Assembly: GCA_023614405.1 (NCBI GenBank)
Contig: CM042693.1
Span: forward strand, 336,209,527 to 336,273,526
From: Avena insularis
Lineage: Eukaryota > Streptophyta > Magnoliopsida > Poales > Poaceae
Length of the DNA stretch: 64,000 nt
Direction: 5' to 3'
Of this stretch, positions 1 to 13,508 are shown piece by piece (the stretch's first letter is position 1; the number at the start of each line of letters is the position of its first letter). Position numbers and translations under genes: made by a program. The notes beneath the pieces are model-generated. The model worked only from the letters and a program-made list of their open reading frames with translations. It was not told where the DNA came from and ran no database searches.

Positions 1-863
1 TTTCTGCCCTTTGGGGAAAAGTCAGACCGGAGACTCCGGTCTACACCGGAGATTCCGGCCCAACCTCCGGACCAGCCTCCGGACCGCCCATCTGAATGAC
101 CTGGGCCATACAAGACCCAACAAGACCAGAGACTCCGGTCTTCCAACACCGGAGACTCCGGACTGAGGAAACACCGGAGACTCCGGGGTAGCCTCCGGAC
201 CTGGCTCTGGACCCCCATACAGTATGTCTCAGCCCTGATTCTGAAGTCACCACTGGAGATACATCCGGAAACTCCGGACTACACCGGAGACTCTGGTCCA
301 CAGACTGAGACTCCGAGACCAAATAAGAGGCAAACTTCAAATGGCGATATCTAGAGTTTGGAAACTCCGATTGACCCGAAACCAATTTTGTTGGAAAGGG
401 ACAATTTTGTTGGAAATATTGGATACCACCAAGAGAGAACATTTCATGTATTATAATGTGAGATACCTCTCTTGGTGAGAAACCGTAAAACCTCAAAGAT
501 CAAAAACACAATATGATATAAAAGGGAAATCCATTTTTGATGAACTAGAGCTTGTTATGAATATTACCACAAGCTCTAGAACCTCAAATGGATAAGATCC
601 AAAAAATCAACCAAGAAAGGATGATGCTAAGTATGCAAAGGTTTGAGCTCTCTTTGAAAGATATGATCGAGTTACTCACTTGAGAGCCCCTCTTGATAGT
701 ACGGTTGTCTATCCTATAAACCGGTCTCCCCAACTAACACCACGAGATCGGTAAAAAAGAAACCCTATCAATATCATACCTTTTCCTTGCGCATATTCCA
801 CTTGATCTTGATGTATACGATCTTGTCCTTCTCAAGATGGAAAACCTTTCTTGATTGCTCTTT
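1..863 (-). repeat. Gypsy-like LTR repeat, first part (split by the copia insertion)
   Basis: This stretch continues after the copia element at 9737-10191, as the TCTTT target duplication (859-863 and 9732-9736) shows. Its first 350 bases are a loose array of the motif CCGGAGACTCCGG and variants, a pattern I associate with grass Gypsy LTRs. The remainder is AT-rich and non-coding. Read on the minus strand, the joined unit would begin TGAAAGAACATGTGGGC at 10191, which looks like an LTR start. The far end lies outside the window. Family assignment is from memory of grass repeats and is tentative. Confidence 0.45.
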
Positions 864-2726
864 TGTTGGAGATATGCCCTAGAGGCAATAATAAATGTAG
901 TTATTATTATATCTTTGTGTTTATGATAAATGTTTATATTCATGCTATAATAGTATTAACAAGGAAACATTAATACTTGTGTGAATTGTAAACTTAAATT
1001 GAAGTCCCTAGTATAGCCTCTATACTTCACTAGCTTGTTGGTTGATTGATGATTGTGGTTTCCCTATCATGAACATTGAGATGTTATCAACAACAAGATC
1101 ATATCGTTAGGAGAATGATATGGTGGACATACTCCTATAGATAAGCGTAGCATAAAGATCAAGTCATTTCAATAGTTCAATTGCTATATGCTTTCTGATA
1201 CATAGTAACCTAATTCCTTCGACCATGAGATCATGCATATCACCTTTACTGGATGGATGCTTTGATGTCATCAAACACCACACCGTAACAGGGTGGCTAT
1301 AAAGGTGGCATTGAGTGTTCGGAAAGTATTGGTTGAAACACATGGATCAAGAGTGGGATTTGTCCATCCACATGACGGATAGATATTCTCTGGGCCCTCT
1401 CGGTGAAATGTCATCCAATTAGCTTGCAAGCATGTGACTGGGTCACAAGGGATCACATATCACGGGAACGAGAAAAGAGTACTTATCAGTAACGAGGTTG
1501 AACTAGGTATGCAGAGATACCGATGATCATAACCTCGGATAAGTAACATATCGTGAGACAAAGGGAAATTGGTATCGTATGTAAGTGGTTCATTCGATCG
1601 CAAAGTAATCGAGAAGTATGTGGGAGCCATATGAATTTCCAGATTCCTCTATTGGTTATTGTTGGAGAAGTGTCTCGATCATGTCCGCATAATTCACGAA
1701 CCGTAGGAGACACACTTAAGGATTCGACGTTGTTTGAGTAGTTATGGTATTATGAGAAAGAGACCGAATGTTGTTCGAGTCTCGGATGGGATCCGGATAT
1801 CACGAGGTGATCCGGAATGGTCCGGAGAATAAGATTCATATAAGGAAAGTCCGTTTGAGTTGGGGAATGGTTCCGTGTTTTCATGGGAACATTCTAGAAG
1901 GTCCGAATGTCCGGCACTCCGGAGGGGAAGGGTACATGAATGTGTCATTACATATTGGAATGATTGCATCATGTACTAGGTGTTCTTGCTGTCCAAAATA
2001 AAGGGTTTATTTAAATCCTAAATTGAAAAGTCAAATGCTAGTTTGAAAGTCAAACGGCAATTTTGGGAAGTGGGAAAAGAGGAGGATTGGTGGAGGCCGA
2101 GTTGGAGGAATTTCCTCCCTTGGCCAAGCACCTCAAGGCCGACTTGGGAGGAACTCCTCCCTTGGCCGACCAGCCCTCCCACCTATATAAGGAGGGCAGG
2201 CCCTCCTTACACACACAAGTTCCTATCCTCTAAACTAAACCCTAGATCTAAACCCCGGTTTAGAGCTATTTCGGTTAGAGCCTTCTAATTGTTTTAGAGC
2301 CCTCTAATTGGTGTGTCTAATTACTAGACCACTAATAGCCTCTCATAAGCTCCACCATACTCGCCGGCTTAAGGCGAAGCCTCGGGATTTCCCTCTACTT
2401 AGGTACCACGCAGTCTTAGGGAATCGCGAGGAGAGTGCTACAACCTCCGCTGCCTGCTGGAACAAGGGAGAGGAAGGTCTTCGTCGAAAATTAACGTGTG
2501 ACCGATCAGGGAGCGCTGCTGGAACGTGGCGCTGGAAGGATCGCTCACGCGATCTTGAGATCGGAAAGAGTACGACTACATCACCCACGAGAATCGCTCT
2601 CGTTAAACACTTTGGAATCTTCGAGGTGAGTTATTCCATCGACTCGTTGCTGCAATCTAGTAGATAGATCTTGGCTTGTTTGTTTGTATGCGATAGAAAA
2701 TTTTGTTTTCCATGCTACGAACCCCT
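864..2726 (+). repeat. 5' LTR of copia element 1
   Basis: The LTR begins TGTTGGAGATATGCCC and runs to the CATGCTACGAACCCCT end, where the terminal TACA seen in sister LTRs is missing. It is colinear with 7877-9731, with scattered substitutions and small indels. It contains a CACCTATATAAGGAGG promoter-like stretch near 2180 (TATA box), placing the likely transcription start around 2205-2215. Confidence 0.93.
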
Positions 2727-2730
2727 CTGA

Positions 2731-2742
2731 TGGTATCGAGCC
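2731..2742 (+). other. Primer binding site of copia element 1
   Basis: TGGTATCGAGCC lies just after the 5' LTR. It matches the canonical copia site TGGTATCAGAGCC, complementary to the 3' end of initiator tRNA-Met, with one base missing. The missing base and the damaged LTR end suggest small deletions after insertion. Confidence 0.8.
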
Positions 2743-3904
2743 GTGTCTATATGTAGATCTTGCACGAGTAGAACACATTGGTCATTGTGGGCGTTGATGC
2801 TTTTATTGTAGATTGCTTTTTGTGTACTTTGCATCTTGTATGTTGGGATGAAGCGCCGGGCTAACCTTACATGACATCGTTCATGAGACTTGCTCCACGT
2901 TTGACATGCAACTTGTATTGCATAAGTGGCTTTGCGGGTGCCTGTTTCTCCTAGCATAGTAAAGATCCAATTTACAACGGGTGATCAACAATGCTAGTAT
3001 CAATGTTGTGGTTCTTGTTCGTAAGTTAGAACGACACTTATTGAAAGCCCCAAACCACGTAAAATATGCAAAGAAAGTAGAGGCGCCTAACTTTGTTTTG
3101 CGTGGTGTGCGATGATGTGATATGGCCATGATTGTGATTATATTTGATGTATGCAATGTTCCTTATTGTAAGTTGGCAACGGCGAGCCATATGGTTGTCT
3201 TTAATTTCGTTAAGACCTGCGTGTCTATTCAAAATAGTTGTAATAGTTGAAGCTGGTGGACGACAACCATGAAGAAGCATCATTGACCTTGATGCTATGC
3301 CGGTGATGATGGAGATCATGTTCGTGCTTGAAGATGGAGATCGGAAGCACAAAGAAGAAAGGCCATATCATATCACATATTATGAATTGCATGTGATGTT
3401 AATCCTTTATGCATCTTGTATTGCTTAGTAGACAACGGTAGCATTATAAGATGATCCCTCATGCACATAAATTTCAAGTTCTAAAGTGTTCACCCTTAGT
3501 ATGCACCTTTGCCAAAGCTTGCTGCTTCGAAGCACCACGTGATGATCGGGTGTCTTTGATTCCATGGTGAATACAACGTAAGCAAGCCAGATTTGCTTAT
3601 GCGGTAGCTAAGGTTTGATCTTGACGAGCCTAGCATGTATGGACATGGCCTCGAACACGGATCGCCGAAGGTAAAGCATGAATCATATAGTAGATATGAT
3701 GAACATGATGATTGTTCGCCATTGAAACTATATCAACTCTCGTGATGATCGGTGTTGATGTAGTGGATTTGGTTCGTGTGATCACTAAAACAATGTGAGG
3801 GATGTTGTTTTGAGTGGGAGTTCACCTAGTTTAATTTCATTAATTAATTTGAACTCAATTTGTCATAAACTTAGTCTAAACTATTGCAAATATGTTGTAG
3901 ATCA

Positions 3905-6900
3905 ATGGCAGCCCTACCATCAATTTTAATGCTCCTAGAGAAAGAAAAGTTGAAAAACAATGGAAGCAACTTCGCGGATTGCTACCGCAATTTGAGGATT
4001 GTCCTCACAGCAGGTAATTTGACCTATGTGCTGGATGCACCGCTAGGTGACCCAACTGCAGCTGAGGCTACCGATGAAGACAAGAATGTTTACCTCGCTC
4101 GGAAGAATCAAGACTCCATAGTTCAGTGTGCTATCTTGTATGGTTTAGAATCGAGCTTGTAAAAGGTTTGAAGAGTCGATCCATATAATATAGACGAGTA
4201 TCTCAAATTAATCTATGAGACTAATAAGGCAATTGAAAGTTATGAAGCTTCGAAAAGTTCTTTAACTGCAAGATGGAAGAGGGTAGCTCCGTCAGTGAGC
4301 ATGTGCTTAAGATGTCTGGGCACGCAAATAAACTCCAAAGTTTGGGTATAGTGATTCCTAATACTTTGGGGGTTTACCGCATCCTCCAATCACTACCACC
4401 AAGTTACAAGAACTTTGTGATGAACTACAACATGCAGAACATGAACAAAGAGTTGCCAGAACTATTTGCTATGTTAAAATCTGCAGAAGTGGATATCAAG
4501 AAAGAGCACCAAGTGTTGATGGTCAATAAGACCACCAAATTCAAGGAAGGCAAGTCTAAGCAAAAGGGACACTTCAAGAAGGGTGGTAAGAAAGCTGCCA
4601 CGCCGACGAAGAGGACCAAGGCTAGACTCAAGCCTGATACTGAGTGCTTTTACTGCAAGGGAGTAGGTCACTGGAAGCGGAATTGCCCAAAGTACTTGGC
4701 GGATTTGAAGAACGGCAACATCAAGAAGAAAGGTATATCTGATATACATGTTATTGATGTGTATCTCACTAGTATTCGTAGTAGTGCCTGGGTATTTGAT
4801 ACTGGTTCGGTTGCTCATATTGTAACTCGAAACAGGAGCTGCAGAATAAACGGAAGCTAGTGAAGAACGAGGTGACGATGCGCGTAGGAAACGGATCAAA
4901 GGTTGATGTGATCGCGGTCGGCACGCTACCTCTTCATCTACCATCGGGATTAGTTTTATACTTAAATAATTGTTATTTGGTGCCTGCGTTGAGCATGAAC
5001 ATTATATCGGGATCTTGTTTATTGCGAGACGGTTACTTGTTTAAATCCGAGAATAATGGTTGTTCGATTTATATGAGTAATATGTTTTATGCACATGCAC
5101 CTTTGATAGATGGTCTATTCATATTGAATCTCGATAGTGGAAATACACATATAAACAACATTGAGGCTAAACGTTTGAAATCAAGCGATAACTCGACCTA
5201 TATGTGGCACTGTCGTCTTGGTCACATTGGAGTGAAGCGTATGAAGAAACTCCATTCCGATGGACTTCTTGAATCACTTGATTTTGAATCACTTGAAAGA
5301 TGCGAAGCATGTCTGATGGGTAAAATGACTAAGACTCCATTTTCTGGTATGATGGAGCGAGCTACGGACTTATTGGAAATCATACATACCGATGTGTGGT
5401 CCAATGAGTGTAGCATCGCGTGGTGGTTATCGTTATGTTCTTACCTTCATGGATGATTTGAGTAGAGATTGGTATATCTATTTCATGATACATAAGTCAG
5501 TAACTTTCGAGAAGTTTAAGGAGTTTCAAAGTGAGGTAGAGAATCAACGTAACAAGAAGATTAAATTTCTACGTTCTGATCGTGGAGGTGAATATCTAAG
5601 TTACGAGTTTGGCGAGCATTTGAAGAAATGTGGAATACTTTCAGCTTGACACCGCTGGGAACACCACAGCGTAATGGTGTGTCGGAACGTCGTAATCGAA
5701 CTCTCTTAGATATGGTTCATTCTATGATGTCACTTACAGATTTACCGCTATCATTTTGGGGTTATGCATTAGAAACACATTCACTTTAAATAGGGCACCG
5801 CCTAAATCCGTTGAAACAACACCGTATGAATTATGGTTTGGGAAGAAACCTAAATTGTCGTTCCTTAAAGTTTGGGGATGCTAAGCCTATGTAAAGAAGT
5901 TACCCGGACAAGCTTGAACCCAAAGCGAAAAATGCGTCTTCATAGGATGCAGAAGGAAACTATTGGGTATACCTTCTATCATAGATCCGAAGGCAAAATC
6001 TTCGTTGCCAAGAATGGATCCTTTCTAGAGAAGGAATTTCTCTCGAAAGAAGTGACTGGAAGGAAAGTAGAACTCGACGAGGTTGTCGAACCTTCTCTCG
6101 ATATTGCGAGTAGCGCAGACCGGAAGAAGTTCCCGTGGTGCCTGCACCAATAAGAGAGGAAGCTAATGATGGTGATCATGAAACTTCGTTGAAGTTGCTA
6201 CTGAGCCTCGGAGGTCAACGAGAACTCGTACCACTCCGTTGGTATGATTACATTATGAATGTCATGTTGGTGGACAACACCGATGACCCCGAGACATATG
6301 AGGAAGCGATGATGAGCCCAGATTCCAATAAATGGCAAGAAGCCATGAAATCCGAGATTGGATCCATGTACGAAAACCAAGTATGGACTTTGGTGGACTT
6401 ACCGGATGGCCGGAAGGCTGTCGAGAACAAATGGATTTTCAAGAAGAAAACAGATGCTGATGGTAATGTTACTGTCTATAAAGCTCGACTTGTCGCAAAA
6501 GAGTTTCGACAAATTCAAGGAGTTGACTACGATGAGACTTTCTCACAGATAGCGAAGCTAAAGTCTGTGAGGATTATGTTAGCAATCGCTGCATATTACG
6601 ATTATGAGATATGGCAGATGGATGTCAAAACAGCATTCCTCAATGGAGACATTGATGAAGAGTTGTATATGATGCAACCCAAAGGTTTTGTCGATCCTAA
6701 AGATGCTAACAAGGTATGCAAACTTCAACGGTCCATCTATGGATTGAAGCAAGCATCCGAAGTTGGAATCAACGCTTTGATAAGGTAATCAAAGTTTTGG
6801 TTTTATACAAACTTATGGAGAAGCTTGTATTTACAAGAAAGTGAGTGGGAGCTCAGCATTCTTAATACTGTATGTGGATGACATATTGTTGATTGGGAAT

Positions 6901-7842
6901 GATGTAGACCTTCTTAATAGTGTCAAAGAGTATTTGAATAATAGTTTTTCAATGAAGGATCTTGGCAAGCAGCTTACATATTAGGCATAAAGATTTATAG
7001 AGATAGATCGAACGCCAAATATCATTGTCACAAAGTACATATTTGGACAAAGTTCTAAAGAGGTTTGGAATGGAAGATAGCAAGAAAGGGTTCTTGCCCA
7101 TGTTGCCTAATCGACCTTGAGTAAAACTCAAAGTCCGACATCGGCGTAAGATAGAGAAAGGATGAGTAAGACTCTATGCCTCAGCCATAGGATCTCTAAT
7201 GTATGCCATGCTATGTACTAGACCCGACATCGCATATGTTGTTAGTCTAACTAGCAGATATCAAAGTGATCCGAGTGGATCATTGGACAATGTCAAAAAC
7301 ATCCTTAAGTACTTGATAAGAACTAAGGATATGGTTCTTTCTTATGGAGGTGATGAACAGCTCGTTGTTAATGGTTACACCGATGCTAGTTGGAACACCG
7401 ATCCGGATGATTCTAAATCACAACTGGATACGTATTTATTTTGAATGGTGCAACAGCTTAGCTGGAGGAGTGCAAAGCAAAGCGTTGTGGCGAGATCTTC
7501 AACCGAATCGGAATACATGGCGCTTGGAGGCTTCACAAGAAGCGATATGGATGAAAGAGTTCATTACAGAGCTGGGTGTGGTTCCAAGTGCCTGGACCCA
7601 ATGTCTATCTATCTGTGATAACATGGGCGCCATAGCCAATGCGCAAGAACCAAGGTCACACAAGAAGTCAAGCATATCAAGCTACGTTTTCACGCTTATT
7701 CGAGAACATGTCCGGGATGGGGATATAAAGATTTGCAAAGTACACACATCTGAATGTGGCGGATCCGTTGACTAAACCTCTCCCGAGGGCAAAACATGAC
7801 CAACACCAAACTGCCATGGGTGTTCGGTATATTACCATGTAA
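3905..7842 (+). pseudogene. gag-pol polyprotein of copia element 1 (frameshifted)
   Basis: The start is the ATG at 3905, in the context corresponding to the gag start of the sister element at 32257. The reading frame breaks repeatedly. Gag residues run to about 4740 and include a CX2CX4HX4C zinc knuckle (CFYCKGVGHWKRNC). The protease motif FDTGS follows near 4796. The pre-integrase block has the HLGH-type zinc residues near 5205-5330, and integrase includes RSDRGGEYLS near 5575. Reverse transcriptase contains DVKTAFLNGDIDEELYM (about 6621-6671) and YVDD (about 6871). RNase H has TDASW near 7380 and a late DNMGAIANAQEP block; the frame ends at TAA 7840-7842. In the family these products package RNA, cleave the polyprotein, copy RNA and integrate cDNA. 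This copy is dead unless complemented. Confidence 0.9.
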
Positions 7843-7865
7843 TCTAGATTAGATGACTCTAGTGC

Positions 7866-7875
7866 AAGTGGGAGA
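7866..7875 (+). other. Polypurine tract of copia element 1
   Basis: AAGTGGGAGA sits one base before the 3' LTR, where plus-strand DNA synthesis is primed in LTR retrotransposons. The same tract is found inverted at 26002-26011 in the second copia element. Confidence 0.8.
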
Positions 7876-7876
7876 C

Positions 7877-9731
7877 TGGAGATATGCCCTAGAGGCAATA
7901 ATAAATGTAGTTATTATTATATCTTTGTGTTTATGATAAATGTTTATATTCATGCTATAATAGTATTAACAAGGAAACATTAATACTTGTGTGAATTGTA
8001 AACTTAAATTGAAGTCCCTAGTATAGCCTCTATACTTCACTAGCTTGTTGGTTGATTGATGATTGTGGTTTCCTATCATGAACATTGAGATGTTATCAAC
8101 AACAAGATCATATCGTTAGGAGAATGATATGGTGGACATACTCCTATAGATAAGCGTAGCATAAAGATCAAGTCATTTCAATAGTTCAATTGCTATATGC
8201 TTTCTCGATACATAGTAACCTAATTCCTTCGACCATGAGATCATGCATATCACCTTTCTTGGATGGATGCTTTGATGTCATCAAACACCACACCGTAATG
8301 AGGTGGCTATAAAGGTGGCATTGAGTGTTAGGAAAGTATTGGTTGAAACACATGGATCAAGAGGGATTTGTCCATCCACATGACGGATAGATATTCTCTG
8401 GCCTCTCGGTGAAATGTCATCCAATTAGCTTGCAAGCATGTGACTGGGTCACAAGGGATCACATATCACGGAACGAGAAAAGAGTACTTATCGATGCGAG
8501 GTTGAACTAGGTATGCGGAGATACCGATGATCATAACCTCGGATAAGTAACATATCGTGAGACAAAGGGAAATTGGTATCGTATGTAAGTGGTTCATTCG
8601 ATGCAATGTAATCATAGAAATATGTGGGAGCCATATGAATTTCCAGATTCCTCTATTGGTTATTGTTGAGAAGTGTCTCGATCATGTCCGCATAATTCAC
8701 GAACCGTAGGGAGACACACTTAAGGATTCGGCGTTGTTTGAGTAGTTATGGTATTATGAGAAAGAGACCGAATGTTGTTGAGTCTCGGATGGGATCCGGA
8801 TATCACGAGGTGATCCGGAATGGTCCGTAGAATAAGATTCATATAAGGAAAGTCCGTTTGAGTTGGGGAATGGTTAGGTGTTTTCATAGAACATTCTAGA
8901 AGGTCCTAATGTCCCAAGACCGGAGGGAAGGGTACATGAATGTGTCATTACATATTGGAATGATTGCATCATGTACTAGGTGTTCTTGCTGTCCAAAATA
9001 AAGGGTTTATTTAAATCCTAAATTGAAAAGTCAAACGGCTAGTTTGAAAGTCAAACGCAATTTTGGGAAGTGGGAAAGAGGAGGATTGGTGGAGGCCGAG
9101 TTGGAGGATTCTCTCCTTGGCGGCGCTCCCAAGGCCGACTTGGGAGGAACTCCTCCCTTGGCCGACCAGCCCTCCCACCTATATAAGGAGGAGGCAGGGC
9201 TCCTCCTTACACACACAAGTTCCTATCCTCTAAACTAAACCCTAGATCTAAACCCCGGTTTAGAGCTATTTCGGTTTAGAGCCTTCTAATTGTTTTAGAG
9301 CCCTCTAATTGGTGTGTCTAATTACTAGACCACTAATAGCCTCTCTCATAAGCTCCACCATACTACTTGCTTAAGGCGAAGCCTGCAGATTTCCCTCTAC
9401 TTCCTGTACCACTTTGCCAGGCCGGAATCGCGAGGAGAGTGCTACAACCTCCGTCATGGAACAAGGAGAGGAAGGTCTTCGTCGAGTAACCGAGCGTGTG
9501 ACCGATCAAGGGAGCGCTTTGGAACGATGGCTGGAAGGATCGTCTACGCGATCTTGAGATCGGAAAGAGTACGACTACATCACCCACGAGAATCTGCTCT
9601 CGTTAAACACTTTGGAATCTTCGAGGGTGAGTTATTCCATCGACTCGTTGCTGCAATCTAGTAGATAGATCTTGGCTTGTTTGTTTGTATGCGATAGAAA
9701 TTTTTTGTTTTCCATGCTACGAACCCCTACA
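7877..9731 (+). repeat. 3' LTR of copia element 1
   Basis: This is the partner of 864-2726. It ends CATGCTACGAACCCCTACA at 9731 and is followed directly by the TCTTT duplication. The start reads TGGAGATATGCCC, with an internal TTG lost relative to the 5' LTR. The number of differences between the LTRs suggests an insertion that is not very recent; I did not compute a divergence. Confidence 0.93.
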
Positions 9732-9736
9732 TCTTT

Positions 9737-10191
9737 TACGCACTTGCTTGATGAAGACTTGCAAGTTACTCCCCCATACAACATGGGGAAACCTTTACAT
9801 TGACCTTGTCTTCATCGATCCATGATCATCGAGGATGGCAAGCTTTAAGCATGAGATCTTCTAGATATTGCACATATTTAGCTTGCACATCATTTCTTCT
9901 TTTCTTCATTATGTTGATGTCTTGAAGATACACCAGAGATATTACTCCATCTTATTCTTCAAGACATACTTGCCATAGGTTTAACTCTCACATGACCAAT
10001 CTGTGGATCATTCTTTGAACACCTTGGTCACCACATGATCCTCTTCACTTCTTCTCCAAACCTTGAAGCCAACAAATGGTTCAAGCATTGCCTATGGACA
10101 ATTCCTACACGTACAACTTGATACAAGCATTAGTCCATAGATATTGTCATTAATTACCAAAACCACACATGGGGGCCCACATGTTCTTTCA
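9737..10191 (-). repeat. Gypsy-like LTR repeat, second part
   Basis: This continues the repeat of 1-863 beyond the copia insertion. It ends at TTCTTTCA (10184-10191), the inverse of an LTR start TGAAAGAA, directly against a truncated Angela-type LTR. No coding potential is visible. Confidence 0.45.
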
Positions 10192-11434
10192 CTAGGTATG
10201 CAGAGATACTGACGATCAGACATCGGATAAGTAAACTATCACGAGACAAAGGGAAATTGGTATCGTATGTAAGTGGTTCATTCGATCGCAAAGTAATCGT
10301 AGAAATATGTGGGAGCCATATGAATTTCTAGATTTCTCTATTGGTTATTGATCGGAGAAGACTCTCGGTCATGTCTGCATAATTCACGAACCGTAGGGAG
10401 ACACACTTAAGGATTCAATGTTGTTTAGTAGATATGGAGTGTGAGTAAAGAGACCGAATGTTGTTCGGAGTCTTGGATGGGATCCGGGATATCACGAGGA
10501 GATCCGGAATGATCCAGAGAATACGATTCATATAAGGAAAGTCCAATTCCAGAGTTCGGGAATGGTTTCACTGTTTTCACCGGAATGTTCTAGAAGGGTC
10601 TAGAAGGTCCACCGAACCGGAAGGGGAAGAGTACATGGATGTTTCATGACAAAGTGGAATGGTTGCATCATGTCCTAGGTTACTTGGCTGGACACTTGGA
10701 AGAGAGAAATCAAACTCTAATTTGAAAGTCAAAAAGGCAGTTTGAAAAAGTCAAATCCCAACATGGTTTCTGAGTTAGGGAGGGTTTCTGAGTTAGAGAG
10801 GGTTTCCACCTGGGCTCGGAACACTCTTGGACGCCCCCACCTATATAAGGAGGGGTAGGGGCGCAACCCAAGGTATCCCCCTTGCCCTAGGCGCCCAAGA
10901 TCCAATCCCTAGGCCACCGCTGCCCCCCAAGCCACCAACGCCCTAGATCCCCTCTAAACTGCCGTTGCCGTCTAGCCAAAACCCTAGCCACCGGTTGTCC
11001 TCTTCCCTCGGCATCTAAAACCTAGATCACCGAGGCCCTCTTCTACTCCACCATACTCGCTCCGGCTTAGGCGAAGCCCTGCAGGATGTCCCCTCTACTT
11101 CCGACACCATGCTGTCGTGCTGCTGGAATCGAGAGGAGAGAGCTACAACCTCCGCTGCCTGCTGGAACAAGGGAGAGGAAAGTCTTCATCAAGTATCATA
11201 CGTGTGACCGACCGCGGAAGCGTTGCCGGAACGTGACGTCGGAAGGATCGTCTACGCGATCTTGAGATCGGCAAGTGAACGACTACATCACCCACAAGAA
11301 TCCGCTCTCATTAACCGCTTTGGATCTTCTAGGGTTAGTACTCTATCGACTCGTTGCTACAATCTAGTAGATAGATCTTGGCTTATGTGTTCACGCGATA
11401 GAATTTTTTGTTTTCCATGCTACGAACCCCTACA
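10192..11434 (+). repeat. Truncated Angela-type LTR
   Basis: The sequence starts inside an LTR (CTAGGTATGCAGAGATACT, matching position 1505 of the first LTR) and runs to the LTR end CATGCTACGAACCCCTACA at 11434. Its first ~630 bases are absent here and probably lie upstream of the window, beyond the repeat that begins at 1. It contains the family TATA stretch (CACCTATATAAGGAGG near 10840). It differs more from the other LTRs than they do from each other, suggesting an older insertion. Confidence 0.85.
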
Positions 11435-13508
11435 CATGTATGTCTAGTATTATGCAAACAATGAGAGACAAATAGTATTTTAGTCTATATATGAAATTTG
11501 GCCTGGAGCAAGAGGGTGCCCTGGTTCTCTCTTTCTACAAATTTAGAACTATCTTCATAATCATGTGAACTAGTTTTGAAAGCCAAATATCCAATTTGGA
11601 ACCAGATTTTGCTACATATTGTATGTGCCATGAGGCAGTCAGGCATGTGCTCATGCCTTTGGACTATCTAAATTTCAGCAGTACTCTTGGACCTTTCTGA
11701 CTTGCATAGCAAAAGGCATTACAACAATGAAATGTGTACAGATCAATTAATTGATATGTTACTATCTGTCTGACGAGGAGTAAGAAATCATAGTAGATGG
11801 CGATATTAAGATTTGTTAACATAATTTGACAAACTCGTCTGTTCCACAGGGCATGAATATGGGCACTCCTTCCCTTTGATATCGCTACACCGGACGCCTT
11901 CGTCGTTAGCACATGTCGTTGGATCCCCTTACGTATCTACTTGCCATTGATGGCGGCGGCGGGATCTCATCCCATTGCATGGCGGGTGTCGGCAGGGGCC
12001 TTCTCTCCTTGCACGGTGGGAGCTCCTAGCTGGTGTGGCACGGCCGCCCTGGACGGCAAGTCATGGATAGAGGAGAAGGTAGCCAGGGTGGTGACCCCGG
12101 GATCTTGACAGAGACGGGTGGCAGGGCGACGGCCCCAAGATCCCGCGGTTCAACGGCTGCGGTGGCCGTGATGGCGGTACAGTGACCTATCCTAGGTTTT
12201 GCGCTTATAGACAATGCCTGCTTGGTGCCCGCGTCTAACGTGGCATTGGCAGCGCCAGCGGTCTGGTCAGTGGTAGGTGGCAGGGGCTTGTTATCCATCT
12301 CTGCGAGGTGCGGGTGGTGTTTGCGGTACTCGCTAAGCGCTACTAGCTTCTTGTGGTGGCTGCAACCGTCTTGTGAGGTGGGGCTACTGGCTCTGCATGA
12401 ATAATGTAAGCGGTCCTTGGGTTCCTCTCACGCCAAGACAAAAATTGCTTGATGCTTATCCTCCTTGATCAGGTGGAAGTGTCGACTTGTGGAAGGCTCC
12501 ATCGGCAAACTCTAATGAGCGCCTTGTGCCTGGAGATTGCTGGATCAGATGGGATTCGATCATGCACACCCGTATTTTTTACTGACCAATTGGTTTTAGA
12601 GGGAGCACTGTAAAGCTCTGTTGCATGTTACCATTATAGGACACGTCTCTTGGTCCATTGAGAAGTCAGACGTGGGAATGTCATAAAAGATAAGATCTGG
12701 GGACTAGCAATGGTGGTTCGAGTCTTTGTGACGATGAGGAACTGGCTTAGTGATTCGTGACTCGTAGCAGGGGCATCGGTAAGCGGAGTGACATCACAAG
12801 CGAAGTTCAAAGTCATACCTTGGAGGGTGAAAACCAAAGGTCTTTCCTTAATTGGTTGTGCGTGGTAATGAGCTTGTTGAAGGCATTTTTTGGTGAGCGT
12901 AGACTTTCTCGAGGGTGAAACTTATGATCTACGATAGGGTGACGATGACACTTGTGCACTATTTTCTTCTTAGACACGTCACTATTAGAGAAACTGGACT
13001 TCTGGTATTGTCTCGATGGTGTTAGTAATACTGCTACAAAGAATTTGTCACTGTAACGAGACTTTTTCTTTTTATATTTTTTCTTTTTTTGTTGCGTAAT
13101 GCCATTAGGACACTGCATTATTATAGAGGCTGGATGTAATTGGTATCTTCGCGATATTATTATATACTCCTTATCAAAAAATCAAGTTATCTTAGATTAT
13201 ATTGTATGGCACCCCATATTATATAGCAGGCTAGGCTACAAGAGTCTGAATCTAGTACTACTCGTACCATACCACAATGTAACACAAGTCGAAACGCAAC
13301 CCAACTCATACACTAATATTCGACACATACATAACAATCTGCTTTCGCAAATATTCTCTCTCACCTTGAATTCGTCAAGCGTCTAACTTCCATGTACTTC
13401 GAACTTGGTTATCTCCATGAGCTCCGCTTCTACTCTTAGACTCCATGTGACTCCACCTGCAACTGTAGTCACGTCTTCTGTTCAACACTGTAGCATTCCT
13501 GATAAAGT
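11435..13508. other. Intergenic, no gene recognised
   Basis: The first 450 bases are AT-rich single-copy-like DNA. 11880-12420 is GC-rich with many short, mutually incompatible frames and looks like a degenerate retroelement or pseudogene, but no conserved motif is recognisable. 12420-13500 is mixed, with T-rich runs near 13065-13090. No splice-consistent gene model could be built. Confidence 0.4.

Larger units (their letters stand above)
864..9731 (+). mobile_element. Complete Angela/WIS/BARE-type Ty1-copia retrotransposon, coding region decayed
   Basis: An 8.9-kb element with two LTRs of about 1.86 kb, a tRNA-iMet-like primer binding site, gag-pol in copia order (gag, protease, integrase, reverse transcriptase, RNase H) and a purine tract before the 3' LTR. 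It is flanked by a perfect 5-bp duplication TCTTT (859-863 and 9732-9736), so the boundaries are firm. The coding region is broken by many frameshifts and small deletions, so this copy cannot make a full polyprotein. The 3' LTR has lost three bases of its start (TGGAGAT in place of TGTTGGAGAT). The 5' LTR end has lost its last bases next to the primer site. Confidence 0.93.
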
